From the NCBI GenBank assembly GCA_023459335.1, contig JAEWUO010000005.1, forward strand, positions 1 to 64,000: DNA of 64,000 nucleotides, read 5' to 3'. The stretch comes from Bacillota bacterium (lineage in GTDB: Bacteria; Bacillota; Clostridia; Christensenellales; CAG-138). The notes under the pieces are model-generated. The model searched no databases. It was not told the DNA's origin and saw only the letters and a list, made by a program, of their open reading frames with translations. The position numbers were made by a program, and so were the translations under genes. Of this stretch, positions 43,569 to 51,899 are shown piece by piece (within the stretch, counting starts at the first letter, position 1; each line of letters begins with the position of its first letter).

Positions 43569-45803
43569 TCAGAACACGCGGTAAGCGCAGATGAAATGCT
43601 GCTGCCAATACCCGCCGGAGTTCAGTACGGACGAGGACTGGCGAACCTGCCCTTCGGAGGAGCTCGCGTCGATCATCTTTCCGCCGCCGATATAGATGCC
43701 GACGTGCCCGTCGGTAGCGGTGCTTCCCGAGAACACCAGGATATCGCCGCGTTGGATCGACCCGCTGCTGGATATCTTCTGGAACCGCGATGTTGATCTC
43801 CAGGCGATGGATGTCATATAGCTCGTGCTCACGCCCGAGTTCTTCAGGCACCAATAGACGAAACCGGAGCAGTCGAAGGTATTCGGGCCTTTCGCACCGC
43901 GCACGTATTTGCTGCCGATCTTACTCTGAGCCAGCGCAATGAGCTTTTCCACGCCCGTCGAGTTGATTACGGCGCTAGAGCCGCTGCTCGAAGAACTGCC
44001 GGAAGAGCTGCTGCTTGAAGAGCCGCTGGTGCCGCTGCTGGATTCTTTGGTGGAAGAGGGTGTGCTGACCGCCTTTTTCGCGCTAGAGGATACCATGATG
44101 GAAAGCGTTACGGCGCCGACCTTGCCGTCCGCCGACAGCCCCATGCGCTTCTGGAACGCCTTGACGGCGTCCTCGGTGATCTCTCCGAAATAAGCGGTCG
44201 CGTTTGCGCTTGAAAGATAGTTCAGCGCCGCAAGCCGTTTCTGCATTTTTTGTACGTCCGTACCGTAATCGCCCAGCTGCATCACCATCGCCTGCGCGTC
44301 GCCCGAAAGGATCAGATCGCGCGTGACAGGCCCCAGAGCGCCGTCGCGCGTCAGCCCGTTCGCCTGCTGGAACGCTTTGATGGCGGAGACGGTCGTCTTA
44401 TCCATCACGCCGTTCGGACTTTTTGTCATGTAACCGAGCTTTTTCAACGCGGTCTGACAGTTCTTAATAACAGGATTTTCATCTCCCAGGCGGTAGGCGT
44501 TGCTTACGACGTCCTCGCCGTAGAGCATCTCGAGCGTCTTGACGCCGACCTTGCCGTCCGCCGTAAGATCGTTTTTCTTCTGGAAAGTTTTCGCGGCTTC
44601 CTCAGTTTTTTCTCCGAATTTGCCCTGAATATTCGCTTTATTATCCAGATAACCGAGTTCGTAAAGACGCTGCTGAACGCCCTCGACGTCCGGGCCGGAG
44701 TCGCCGATCTGCATCACGTAAATCTTTGCGCTTCCGCTCATGAGCAGATCGTAAGTCGCCTGTCCGCAAATGCCGTCGTCGTCCAGCCCGTTATGACGCT
44801 GAAACGCCACGAGCGCGCTTTGCGTCAACGGGCCAAAGTGCTGCGTCGGCTCATCGGAGTCCATATAACCTAGCTCCATGAGTTTCGTCTGCAGCGTCGA
44901 GACGATTTCGCTGTTGTCTCCTTCTTTCAGTTCGCCGGTAAATGAGGACGGCGCCGCCTCAGCCGTCGCCGTGGGGTCGATCGTCTGTTCCGTCGCTGAA
45001 TCCGTGTTTTCGCCTGCTGCGTCCGTCGTCCCGTCCGTGATCGCGGGATCGACCGCCGCGCTGTCCAGCGCGACCGGTTCAGACTCCAGCGCGGTGTATG
45101 CCGCGAGTTGATCCGCCCCGTCTGCTTTGGACGGTTTTCCGGGCAGAGCGAGCGCGAGCACGATGACCGCTACAACGACAAGCCCAAACGCGCTGCTTGC
45201 GATCAGCAGCGTGCGGGAGGGAAGCTCCATCAGAAACTGATAGACGCCGCGCACACCGAGGAAGGCGCCCCTGGCGATCAGGCGCACGCCCGCAAGCAGG
45301 CCTTTTTTGATCTTGCCCCAAGCGCCGGAAGCGGGGACGGATCGTTTTTTTGAGAATCCGGGATCGTTTCTCCTGACGGCCGCGGCCTGTGAAACCGAGG
45401 CTTCCTTTGCCTGCGCCAGTCTGTCGCCGAAGGCCTGAATTTCCCGGCCGAGGTTTTTCCAGAAGCGTTTGAACTTGCTCTTTTTTTTCTTTTTCGGCGG
45501 AATATTGCGCGCTTCGTACGTATACCGCGCCGCGTTTTGATCTTTCCTCTGCTGCGGCGCGCGCCGCTCTTCCGCGGGACGGCTTTTTTTCGCATAGTCA
45601 ACGGCGCGGTATTCACCGCTCCGCGCGTTCTGTTTCGCGGGAGCGCTGCTGCCGTGATGCGCCGGCGATTTCTTTTTTGGATGAAAATGCGCCTCTTCGG
45701 CGCCGCGGACTGCGCTGTGCGCGGCCGGTCTCTTTGCCGGAGAGCCGTTCTTTTTTAAACTCTCTTGCGAAACCCTCCGCGCGGTGCGGGGATCGGTAGG
45801 CAC
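43569..45803 (-). CDS. Membrane-anchored NlpC/P60 endopeptidase with four PG-binding repeats
   Basis: This 744-residue peptidoglycan hydrolase has an unusual layout. A very basic, probably cytosolic region of about 197 residues (KKKKK at 104-108) precedes one membrane helix (198-220). An acidic Thr/Ala linker follows, then four PG_binding_1 repeats (about 292-355, 365-425, 437-500, 508-570) and a Ser-rich linker (572-612). The C-terminal NlpC/P60 domain is at 616-744, with Cys645 (FDCSGFVYW) and His700 (DGHVGIYIG). The start codon is GTG with AGGAG upstream. The long cytosolic tail suggests contact with nucleic acid, membrane or a regulator. Confidence 0.92.
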   Translation of the reverse strand: MPTDPRTARRVSQESLKKNGSPAKRPAAHSAVRGAEEAHFHPKKKSPAHHGSSAPAKQNARSGEYRAVDYAKKSRPAEERRAPQQRKDQNAARYTYEARNIPPKKKKKSKFKRFWKNLGREIQAFGDRLAQAKEASVSQAAAVRRNDPGFSKKRSVPASGAWGKIKKGLLAGVRLIARGAFLGVRGVYQFLMELPSRTLLIASSAFGLVVVAVIVLALALPGKPSKADGADQLAAYTALESEPVALDSAAVDPAITDGTTDAAGENTDSATEQTIDPTATAEAAPSSFTGELKEGDNSEIVSTLQTKLMELGYMDSDEPTQHFGPLTQSALVAFQRHNGLDDDGICGQATYDLLMSGSAKIYVMQIGDSGPDVEGVQQRLYELGYLDNKANIQGKFGEKTEEAAKTFQKKNDLTADGKVGVKTLEMLYGEDVVSNAYRLGDENPVIKNCQTALKKLGYMTKSPNGVMDKTTVSAIKAFQQANGLTRDGALGPVTRDLILSGDAQAMVMQLGDYGTDVQKMQKRLAALNYLSSANATAYFGEITEDAVKAFQKRMGLSADGKVGAVTLSIMVSSSAKKAVSTPSSTKESSSGTSGSSSSSSSGSSSSSGSSAVINSTGVEKLIALAQSKIGSKYVRGAKGPNTFDCSGFVYWCLKNSGVSTSYMTSIAWRSTSRFQKISSSGSIQRGDILVFSGSTATDGHVGIYIGGGKMIDASSSEGQVRQSSSVLNSGGYWQQHFICAYRVF

Positions 45804-45948
45804 GTTCAGACTCCTTTCGGCAGAATCCGGCCATGTGCCGCTGCCTGTTATCCAAATCTGATGTCACGATGAGTATAGCAATCAATCGTGACGCTGGGTT
45901 GAACATTTTTTTAACGAATCGATAATACCGCTGCCGCGAAAAAGCGGT

Positions 45949-46986
45949 TCAGCCGTCGTAATATTCGCCGCGGCGGTAATCGTAGATCGCGGCGTTGTAT
46001 TTCCTCAGATCATCGAGCACGAGACCCGTACCGAGCGCGACGCAGGAAATCGGGTCCTCCGCAACGCGGCACGGCACGTTTGTGCGCTCGGTGACATACC
46101 GGTCGAGCCCCGCGAGCAGCGCGCCTCCGCCGGTAAGTACGATGCCGGATTCCGCGATGTCGTTCGCGAGTTCGGGCGGCGTGCGCTCTAACAATCCGCG
46201 TATGCGCTCAAGGATCGCAAACAACGGCTCGCTGAGCGCGTCCACCATCTCGTTTGTCCCGATCGGAACCGCTTCCGGAAGACCGGTGACCAAGTTTCTG
46301 CCGTGCACTTCGATCACGCGCTGTTCTTTTTCGATGTGCGCGCGACCGTATGCAATCTTGATATCCTCCGCGCTGCGCTCGCCGATATAGAGGCTGTGCT
46401 TGCGCTTCATATAACGGCGCAGTGCGTCGTCAAACTTGTCCCCCGCCATCTTAATGGAATCCGAGAGCACGATCGCGCCGTGCGAGATGAGCGCGATGTC
46501 CGTCGTTCCCCCGCCGATGTCGACCACCATATGCCCCTTGTGTTCGTTGATGTTCAGCCCCGCGCCGATGGCGGCGGCGATGGGCTCCTCGATCAGATAG
46601 GTATAGCGCGCGCCCGCCTCGTCGGATGCCTCGATGACGCAGCGCTTCTCCGCTTCGGTCACGCCGGAAGGCACGCACACCACCGCGCGGGGTTTATAGA
46701 GCAGGCGCGTGCCGACCACTTTTTGAAAGAAATAGCGCAGCATGCGCGCCGTGACGTCAAAATTGGAGATCACTCCGTCCCGCAGCGGCCGTATGACGAG
46801 GAGATTCGCCGGTTCGCGCCCCATGAGCTTGCGCGCCTCCTCGCCGATGGCGGCGATGCGGCCGGTCACGCGTTCCACCGCGACGACGGACGGCTCCTTC
46901 AGCACAATCCCCTTGCCTTTTACGTAAACCAGCGTAGAGGATGTGCCCAGATCGATCCCGATATCGGATGTCGTAAATAAACCCAT
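45949..46986 (-). CDS. mreB: Rod-shape protein MreB/Mbl
   Basis: This actin-like protein guides lateral wall synthesis. The product (345 residues from the ATG at 46986, or 351 from 47004) has the ATP-binding motifs DIGIDLGTSSTLVYVKGKG, MVVDIGGGTTDIALISHG and IVLTGGGALLAGLDRYV. It is not followed by mreC/mreD, so it may be an Mbl-like paralogue. A promoter with TTGTCC (47067-47072), 17 bp, TAAAAT (47044-47049) and a preceding TGT lies upstream. Both starts are possible; 47004 has AAAGAG upstream. Confidence 0.95.
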   Translation of the reverse strand: MGLFTTSDIGIDLGTSSTLVYVKGKGIVLKEPSVVAVERVTGRIAAIGEEARKLMGREPANLLVIRPLRDGVISNFDVTARMLRYFFQKVVGTRLLYKPRAVVCVPSGVTEAEKRCVIEASDEAGARYTYLIEEPIAAAIGAGLNINEHKGHMVVDIGGGTTDIALISHGAIVLSDSIKMAGDKFDDALRRYMKRKHSLYIGERSAEDIKIAYGRAHIEKEQRVIEVHGRNLVTGLPEAVPIGTNEMVDALSEPLFAILERIRGLLERTPPELANDIAESGIVLTGGGALLAGLDRYVTERTNVPCRVAEDPISCVALGTGLVLDDLRKYNAAIYDYRRGEYYDG

Positions 46987-47043
46987 TTCCAAACCCGCTT
47001 TCATGCGCTCTTTACGGGCGCATACAGCCTATGATATCAATTG

Positions 47044-47072
47044 ATTTTAACATGCGTGGGTGGCAGGGACAA
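47044..47072 (-). promoter_or_regulatory. Promoter of mreB (extended -10)
   Basis: TTGTCC, 17-bp spacer, TAAAAT with TGT before it, on the minus strand. The start site lies about 33 nt before the ATG at 47004. Confidence 0.65.
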
Positions 47073-47161
47073 TCAAACAAAGTGTGAACGGAGTATGAAG
47101 ACGCGGGATGCCGCTCGCTTCCGGTGTTGGATTCCTCCGTTTGTCACCGCTGTCAGCATAC

Positions 47162-47183
47162 AAAAAAGCCGCTCGAAGCGGCT
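47162..47183 (-). terminator. Terminator of the sirtuin gene
   Basis: The stem AGCCGCT/AGCGGCT with a 3-nt loop is followed by six T on the minus strand, 16 bp after the sirtuin stop. Confidence 0.85.
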
Positions 47184-47198
47184 TCTGTGTTCGCTTTC

Positions 47199-47963
47199 TC
47201 AGGCTTCTTTTGCGAGCGTTTTATTCAGCACCGCCTTACGCAGCACCTGCCCGATCGGGGCGGAGATGTTCAGCGTGGCGCTGCCGGTGCGGCTGTTGCT
47301 TCCCAGATTGATCACCACGAGGCTGCGCCCGTGGAAGTAATTCACGAGTCCCGCCGCAGGGTAAACGGCGAGCGACGTGCCGCCGATGATGAGCGTATCC
47401 GCCTTGTCCATCTGCGCGATCGCGGGACGCAGCACCTTCTCGTTGAGCGGCTCTTCATAGAGCACCACGTCCGGCTTGATGATGCCGCCGCAGTAGCAGG
47501 TCGGAACGCCGGGCTTGCGGAGGATATCCTGCAGGGCATACGCGCGGTTGCAGTTCATGCAGTGGTTGATATAGACGCTGCCATGCAGCTCGAATACCGT
47601 GCGGCTGCCCGCCTTCTGATGCAGGCCGTCGATATTCTGCGTCACGACGGCGGCGAGCAGGCCTTCGCGCTCCATCTGAGCGAGCGCGCGGTGGCAGTCG
47701 TTCGGGATCGCGTTCGGATACAGCAGGTGTTTTTTGTAATAGTCGTAGAAAGTCTCCGTATGCTTGAGGAAAAAAGAGTGGCTCAAAAGGACTTCCGGCG
47801 GGTAACCGTAATCCCGCATGGCGGCAAACACCCCGTCCTTGGACCGAAAATCCGGTATCCCGCTTTCGGTGGACGTACCCGCTCCGCCGAGAAAAACGAC
47901 CCTGCGCGAGCGCGCGAGAATATGCCTGAGTTCATCAACCTTGGAAAACTCCTCTTCGTACAT
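47199..47963 (-). CDS. Sir2-family NAD-dependent protein deacylase
   Basis: The 254-residue sirtuin removes acyl groups from lysines, using NAD. Signatures are GGAGTSTESGIPDFRS, VVTQNIDGLHQKAGS, the catalytic His in FELHGSVY and the zinc ligands CMNC and CYCGG. GGTSLAVYPAAGLV and VVINLGSNS are in the NAD fold. The length is normal for a bacterial enzyme (CobB type). It is divergent from the amidohydrolase gene. Substrates cannot be told. Confidence 0.94.
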   Translation of the reverse strand: MYEEEFSKVDELRHILARSRRVVFLGGAGTSTESGIPDFRSKDGVFAAMRDYGYPPEVLLSHSFFLKHTETFYDYYKKHLLYPNAIPNDCHRALAQMEREGLLAAVVTQNIDGLHQKAGSRTVFELHGSVYINHCMNCNRAYALQDILRKPGVPTCYCGGIIKPDVVLYEEPLNEKVLRPAIAQMDKADTLIIGGTSLAVYPAAGLVNYFHGRSLVVINLGSNSRTGSATLNISAPIGQVLRKAVLNKTLAKEA

Positions 47964-48219
47964 AAGCGCCGATACTCTCTTTTCCCGATCCTTGTGACCG
48001 ATCGATTCACGGATATGAAATAAGAACAGAAAGTCATATATGTTATGATATTTATTTTAGCACGTTTTCAGCAGCATGGCGCATCTTTCCTGAAACAAAA
48101 TTGTGACTTGTTCAAATTGCATGCGATTGATTTTGCATATGCTCAGGGCGCGTACGAATTTTACTATAAAATAATACCGGGAGCGGTTCTTTGGGTGGCA
48201 TCTGCCCGAGCGGATATGG

Positions 48220-48225
48220 TAAAAT
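48220..48225 (+). promoter_or_regulatory. Extended -10 box before the amidohydrolase (leaderless)
   Basis: TAAAAT preceded by TGG; it ends 6 nt before the ATG at 48232. A weak TGGCAT is found 18 bp upstream. There is no Shine-Dalgarno site. Confidence 0.6.
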
Positions 48226-48231
48226 ACCGTT

Positions 48232-49497
48232 ATGAACACAAGATTTTACAACGCGCGAATCCTTCCGCTGGACGGGAGCACACCGCTCTTTTCCGGCGAA
48301 CTGCTCGTCCGTAACGGCCGCATCGCCGCGCTCGGCGAACGGGTTTCGTTTACGGAAAAGATCGACCGCGAGATCGACTGCCGCGGAAACCTGCTCATGC
48401 CGGGTTTTAAAAACGCGCACACGCACAGCGGCATGACGTTTTTACGTTCGCTGGCGGACGACCTGCCCCTTCAGCGCTGGCTGACGGAGCAGGTGTTCCC
48501 CAAAGAGGCGCAGCTCACGCCGGACGACGTATACGTTCTTACCAAGCTCGCCATATTGGAATACCTCACCAGCGGCATCACCATGATGTTCGACATGTAT
48601 TTTGCGCGGGAGAGCATCGCGCGCGCCGCGATCGACACCGGTTTCCGCGCGGCGCTGGTCGGCTGTGCGAACGACTACGGCGGAAGCGCCAAGGAAACGG
48701 AAGAGGAATACGCGCGGTATACCCGCCTTGACCCGCTGATCTCCTACCGTCTCGGATTCCACGCGGAGTACACGACGGGCGAAGCGCTGCTTCGCGATCT
48801 TGCGGACATGGTTCACTCGTTGAAACAGCCGTTCTATACGCACCTGAACGAAACCGCCGCCGAGGTGGAGAGCTGCGTTGCGCACAGCGGGATGCGGACG
48901 ATCGAATATCTCGATACCTTCGGCCTGTTCGATTACGGCGGCGGCGGATACCACTGCGTGCACGTTTCCGAGCGCGAAATGGAGATCATGCGGGAGCGCA
49001 AAATGAGCGTGATCACCTGCCCCGGTTCCAATATGAAGCTTGCGAGCGGAATCGCCCCGGTCTACGAATATCTCGAGCGCGGCATCCCCGTCGCCATCGG
49101 CACGGACGGCTCCGCCAGCAACAACTGTCTCGATTTCTTCCGGGAAATGTTCCTTGTCACGGGGCTGCAGAAGCTCCGGCACGGCGCCGAGGCGGTGGAC
49201 GCAACAAACGTGCTGACCATGGCCTGCCGCAACGGCGCGTATGCCTGCGGTTTCGACGATTGCGACTGTCTGGCTGCCGGCAAACAGGCGGATTTGATCC
49301 TGATCGATCTGGATCAGCCGAACATGCAGCCGCTCAACAACATTGAGAAGAACATCGTCTACAGCGGAAGCAAGCAAAACGTCGCGCTGACCATGATCGC
49401 AGGCAAGATCCTTTACGAGCGCGGCGAATTCTTGATCGGCGACGATCCGGCCCGGATTTACGCGGAGGCGGAAAGCATCGTCCGCCGTATCAAATAA
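48232..49497 (+). CDS. Amidohydrolase, 5'-methylthioadenosine/S-adenosylhomocysteine deaminase-like
   Basis: The 421-residue metal-dependent hydrolase probably deaminates adenosine derivatives such as MTA or SAH, or a related purine. Metal ligands fit the family: NAHTHSG (HxH, about residue 62), His in GFHAEYT, His in YTHLNETAAE, His in HCVHVS and Asp in IGTDGSASNN. The C-terminal beta-sandwich part is complete. The gene is divergent from the sirtuin and followed by a GNAT gene after 12 bp, so the two form a small operon. The start is probably leaderless. Confidence 0.87.
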   Translation: MNTRFYNARILPLDGSTPLFSGELLVRNGRIAALGERVSFTEKIDREIDCRGNLLMPGFKNAHTHSGMTFLRSLADDLPLQRWLTEQVFPKEAQLTPDDVYVLTKLAILEYLTSGITMMFDMYFARESIARAAIDTGFRAALVGCANDYGGSAKETEEEYARYTRLDPLISYRLGFHAEYTTGEALLRDLADMVHSLKQPFYTHLNETAAEVESCVAHSGMRTIEYLDTFGLFDYGGGGYHCVHVSEREMEIMRERKMSVITCPGSNMKLASGIAPVYEYLERGIPVAIGTDGSASNNCLDFFREMFLVTGLQKLRHGAEAVDATNVLTMACRNGAYACGFDDCDCLAAGKQADLILIDLDQPNMQPLNNIEKNIVYSGSKQNVALTMIAGKILYERGEFLIGDDPARIYAEAESIVRRIK

Positions 49498-49509
49498 CCG
49501 TTGGATGTT

Positions 49510-50256
49510 ATGATAGATAAATCGGGTTTGCTCAAAAAGATCGCGCCCCTGTTCTCCGGCTGGGATGAAACGCTCATCTGGTCGGTGCTGGAGGGGCATA
49601 TGGGATACGCCATCGTCGATTCGGAAGAAAATCCCGTTTCGGCGCAGCTGGCGATCGGCGATATCTGTTTCTTCGGCGGGGTTCCGAGCGAAACGCTTGC
49701 CGCAAAGGCGGCGGCCGAGGAACTCGTCCCGCAAAACGAAGGCTGGGAACAGGCCATCGAGCGCGCCTGGGGCGAGGGCGTTGCGCGCAGGCTGCGTTAC
49801 GCGATTAAAAAAGAACCGGACGTATTCCGCCGCGACACGCTGCAGTATTACGTAGATTCCCTGCCGAAAGGATATGAGCTCAGGCTCTTCGACGAGGCAA
49901 TCTATGCGCAGACGTTCGCCGAAACATGGTCGCAAGACTTCTGCGGCTGTTTTCATGACTGCGCGGATTTCCTCCACCGCGGATTCGGGGTTGCGGTGCT
50001 GCACGACGGCGCCCTGGTCTCCGGCGCAAGCAGCTATACGATCTGCAACGGCGGCATCGAGATCGAAATCGACACCAAACCGGAGTACCGTCAGCGCGGG
50101 CTCGCCACCGTATGCGGCGCGCGGCTGATCCTCGAGGCGCTGAACCGCGGTCTGTATCCGAGCTGGGACGCGTTCGACCTGCGCAGCGTCGCGCTCGCGG
50201 AAAAGCTGGGCTACCACCTGAGCCATCCATATACGATGTATATGAAACAATCCTAA
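49510..50256 (+). CDS. GNAT-family N-acetyltransferase
   Basis: The 248-residue protein belongs to the GNAT acetyltransferases of the ZmaR-like group. The CoA-binding region carries EIEIDTKPEYRQRGLATVCG, and YPSWDAFDLRSVALAEKLGY is near the C-terminus. The N-terminal half is a family-specific domain. I chose the ATG at 49510; a TTG at 49501 is in frame and possible. It follows the amidohydrolase closely. The acceptor is unknown. Its last codons are part of a decaying tandem repeat. Confidence 0.8.
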   Translation: MIDKSGLLKKIAPLFSGWDETLIWSVLEGHMGYAIVDSEENPVSAQLAIGDICFFGGVPSETLAAKAAAEELVPQNEGWEQAIERAWGEGVARRLRYAIKKEPDVFRRDTLQYYVDSLPKGYELRLFDEAIYAQTFAETWSQDFCGCFHDCADFLHRGFGVAVLHDGALVSGASSYTICNGGIEIEIDTKPEYRQRGLATVCGARLILEALNRGLYPSWDAFDLRSVALAEKLGYHLSHPYTMYMKQS

Positions 50257-50347
50257 AAACAAGGCCCGGCGGAGCCATCCAGATACGATGCGTATAAAAC
50301 AATCTTAAATAAGACCCGACCGAGTTATATCCAGATACGACGCATCT
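50221..50347. repeat. Degenerate tandem repeat, about 50-bp unit, at the 3' end of the GNAT gene
   Basis: Copy 1 (50221-50272) covers the last codons and the stop. Copy 2 (50273-50322) repeats CATCCAGATACGATGCGTAT and AAACAATC with changes. Copy 3 (50323-50347) is only the first half. The spacing is about 50 bp, and similarity falls from left to right. Confidence 0.75.
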
Positions 50348-50355
50348 GCGCAGTC

Positions 50356-50392
50356 ATAAAAAAGTCCCCGATCCGCTTCGATCGGGGACTTT
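50356..50392 (-). terminator. Terminator between convergent genes
   Basis: A 13-bp stem AAAGTCCCCGATC/GATCGGGGACTTT (50361-50373 with 50380-50392) is followed on the minus strand by a T run. It serves the epimerase gene and probably also the GNAT gene. Confidence 0.85.
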
Positions 50393-50404
50393 CCATTATA
50401 TTGT

Positions 50405-51451
50405 TCAGCCCATCGCGGGAGCGGGTTTGATCCCATGCTTCCGAAAGAGGCTCTTGCGTTCCCTGGTCAGGAAAGAAACCGTGTCCTTCAGCGTCGCGCT
50501 GAGGTCACGCGGTTTATAACCGAGATCGCGGCGCGCCTTTTCGTAGGTAAAGCGCGCGTTGCTCGTGAGCGTATAGAGCGTATAACGCGTAAAGAGCGGC
50601 GATTCGTGGCGGATCTTGTAATACAGTTCCGCCAGCGGCGCGGTCATCTTGGCGAACCAGAGCGGCAAAACGGTCGTAATCTTTTTCCCGCCGGTCACGC
50701 GGGACAGCGTATTCAGAAGTTCGCGCACGGGGACATAGCGGTTCGAAAGGATATAGCACTCGCCTTTCCTGCCCTTATCCGCAGCGGCGATCACGCCGTC
50801 GGCAACGTCCCTCACATCCACAAAATCATAACCGCCCTCGACGCAGGCCGTCAGCGAGCCGTTGAGGTAGTTGATGACCATCTGCGTCAGGTGTCCGTGG
50901 CCATAGTCGTTGGGACCTATGATACCGGATGGATGGATCACCGTCGCGTCCAATCCGCCTTTTACCGCGTCGAGCACGATCTGGGTTGCGGCGGCTTTCG
51001 TCTTTGCGTAGAGACCGATCACGCTGTCGGGCTGGAAGCCCTCCACTTCGTGGATCACGCTGCCGTGCGGCAGCTCCGGCAGCGCGTGAACGGAGCTGAT
51101 ATAAACCAGCTTTTTAACCTTGTGCTCCTTGCAGAGGTTGACGACGTTTTCCGTGCCGCGGACATTCACGTCCACAACGCGCTGGTCGTATTTCGACGCG
51201 ACGGACACGATGCCCGCACAGTGGATGAAGTAAATCTCATCGTCATCCTTCAACCCGTAAAACAGGGGTTCAAGCGACGATCTGTCCCGCACGTCTCCGC
51301 GCACGATGGATACCGCGTCGCCATACAGCATGGTGACGTCTTCATTCGGAAGCGCAAATCCGCGCACCGTTTCGCCGGCGGCCAGCAATTCCTGGGCAAC
51401 CGTGTTTCCCAGATGGCCGCCTACGCCTGTAATAATATAAACTCGTTTCAT
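50405..51451 (-). CDS. NAD-dependent epimerase/dehydratase (extended SDR)
   Basis: The 348-residue extended short-chain dehydrogenase/reductase has the dinucleotide motif TGVGGHLGNTVAQELL at the N-terminus and HCAGIVSVAS. It also has VYISSVHALPE and the catalytic YAKTKAAAT (Tyr-x-x-x-Lys), with VIHPSGIIGPNDYGHGHL following. It resembles dihydroflavonol-reductase-like and sugar epimerase proteins. The start at 51451 has GAGG upstream. No pathway partner is next to it, so the substrate remains open. Confidence 0.88.
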   Translation of the reverse strand: MKRVYIITGVGGHLGNTVAQELLAAGETVRGFALPNEDVTMLYGDAVSIVRGDVRDRSSLEPLFYGLKDDDEIYFIHCAGIVSVASKYDQRVVDVNVRGTENVVNLCKEHKVKKLVYISSVHALPELPHGSVIHEVEGFQPDSVIGLYAKTKAAATQIVLDAVKGGLDATVIHPSGIIGPNDYGHGHLTQMVINYLNGSLTACVEGGYDFVDVRDVADGVIAAADKGRKGECYILSNRYVPVRELLNTLSRVTGGKKITTVLPLWFAKMTAPLAELYYKIRHESPLFTRYTLYTLTSNARFTYEKARRDLGYKPRDLSATLKDTVSFLTRERKSLFRKHGIKPAPAMG

Positions 51452-51676
51452 GAGAGAATACGCCTCGCTTTCCATGGTCTCACACGATGAAACATTCTTT
51501 GCTTTTCTTCGCCGTTTCCACATTCCCATCATACGGGCATAATGTTACGCGGCTATTACGAAAAACCAACGTTTTACCGACAACTTTACGGCAATTTTAT
51601 GAAGCGGCGACAGAATCGGTCCCCTGTCATAAAACATCGCTGGTGCCAGCTTTTTATCGTCTGACAAGCGCATTCT

Positions 51677-51805
51677 AACAGCCGATTGTCAATTCTTTCT
51701 CAAAAATGTTTCAACGATTTGTTAAGTAGTCCGGCCTGTTTTCCTCTAAAAACAGCCGATTATCATTTCTTTCTCAAAAATGCTTCAACGATTTATTAAG
51801 TAATC
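51677..51805. repeat. Two direct repeats of 55 bp, period 74 bp
   Basis: Copies 51677-51731 and 51751-51805 start with AACAGCCGATT and share TTCTTTCTCAAAAATG and TTCAACGATTT, with about seven differences. They end about 26 bp before the -35 box of the next gene. Confidence 0.85.
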
Positions 51806-51830
51806 TGTCCTTTCGATCCGGAAAAATGAG

Positions 51831-51859
51831 TTGTATATAAACATGTGTTCGTATATAAT
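51831..51859 (+). promoter_or_regulatory. Promoter of the Cys-rich protein gene
   Basis: TTGTAT (51831-51836), 17-bp spacer, perfect TATAAT (51854-51859); the ATG follows 41 nt later with GGGAGG in front. Confidence 0.75.
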
Positions 51860-51899
51860 CAAACTATCGTTTTCAAATATCCGTTCGGGAGGCGTAACG

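Larger units (their letters stand above)
51452..51899. other. Intergenic region with two 55-bp direct repeats and a promoter
   Basis: About 450 bp without a gene between the epimerase (minus) and the Cys-rich protein gene (plus). The repeats at 51677-51731 and 51751-51805 fill its right half; the left half shows nothing recognisable and is AT-rich. Confidence 0.6.
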
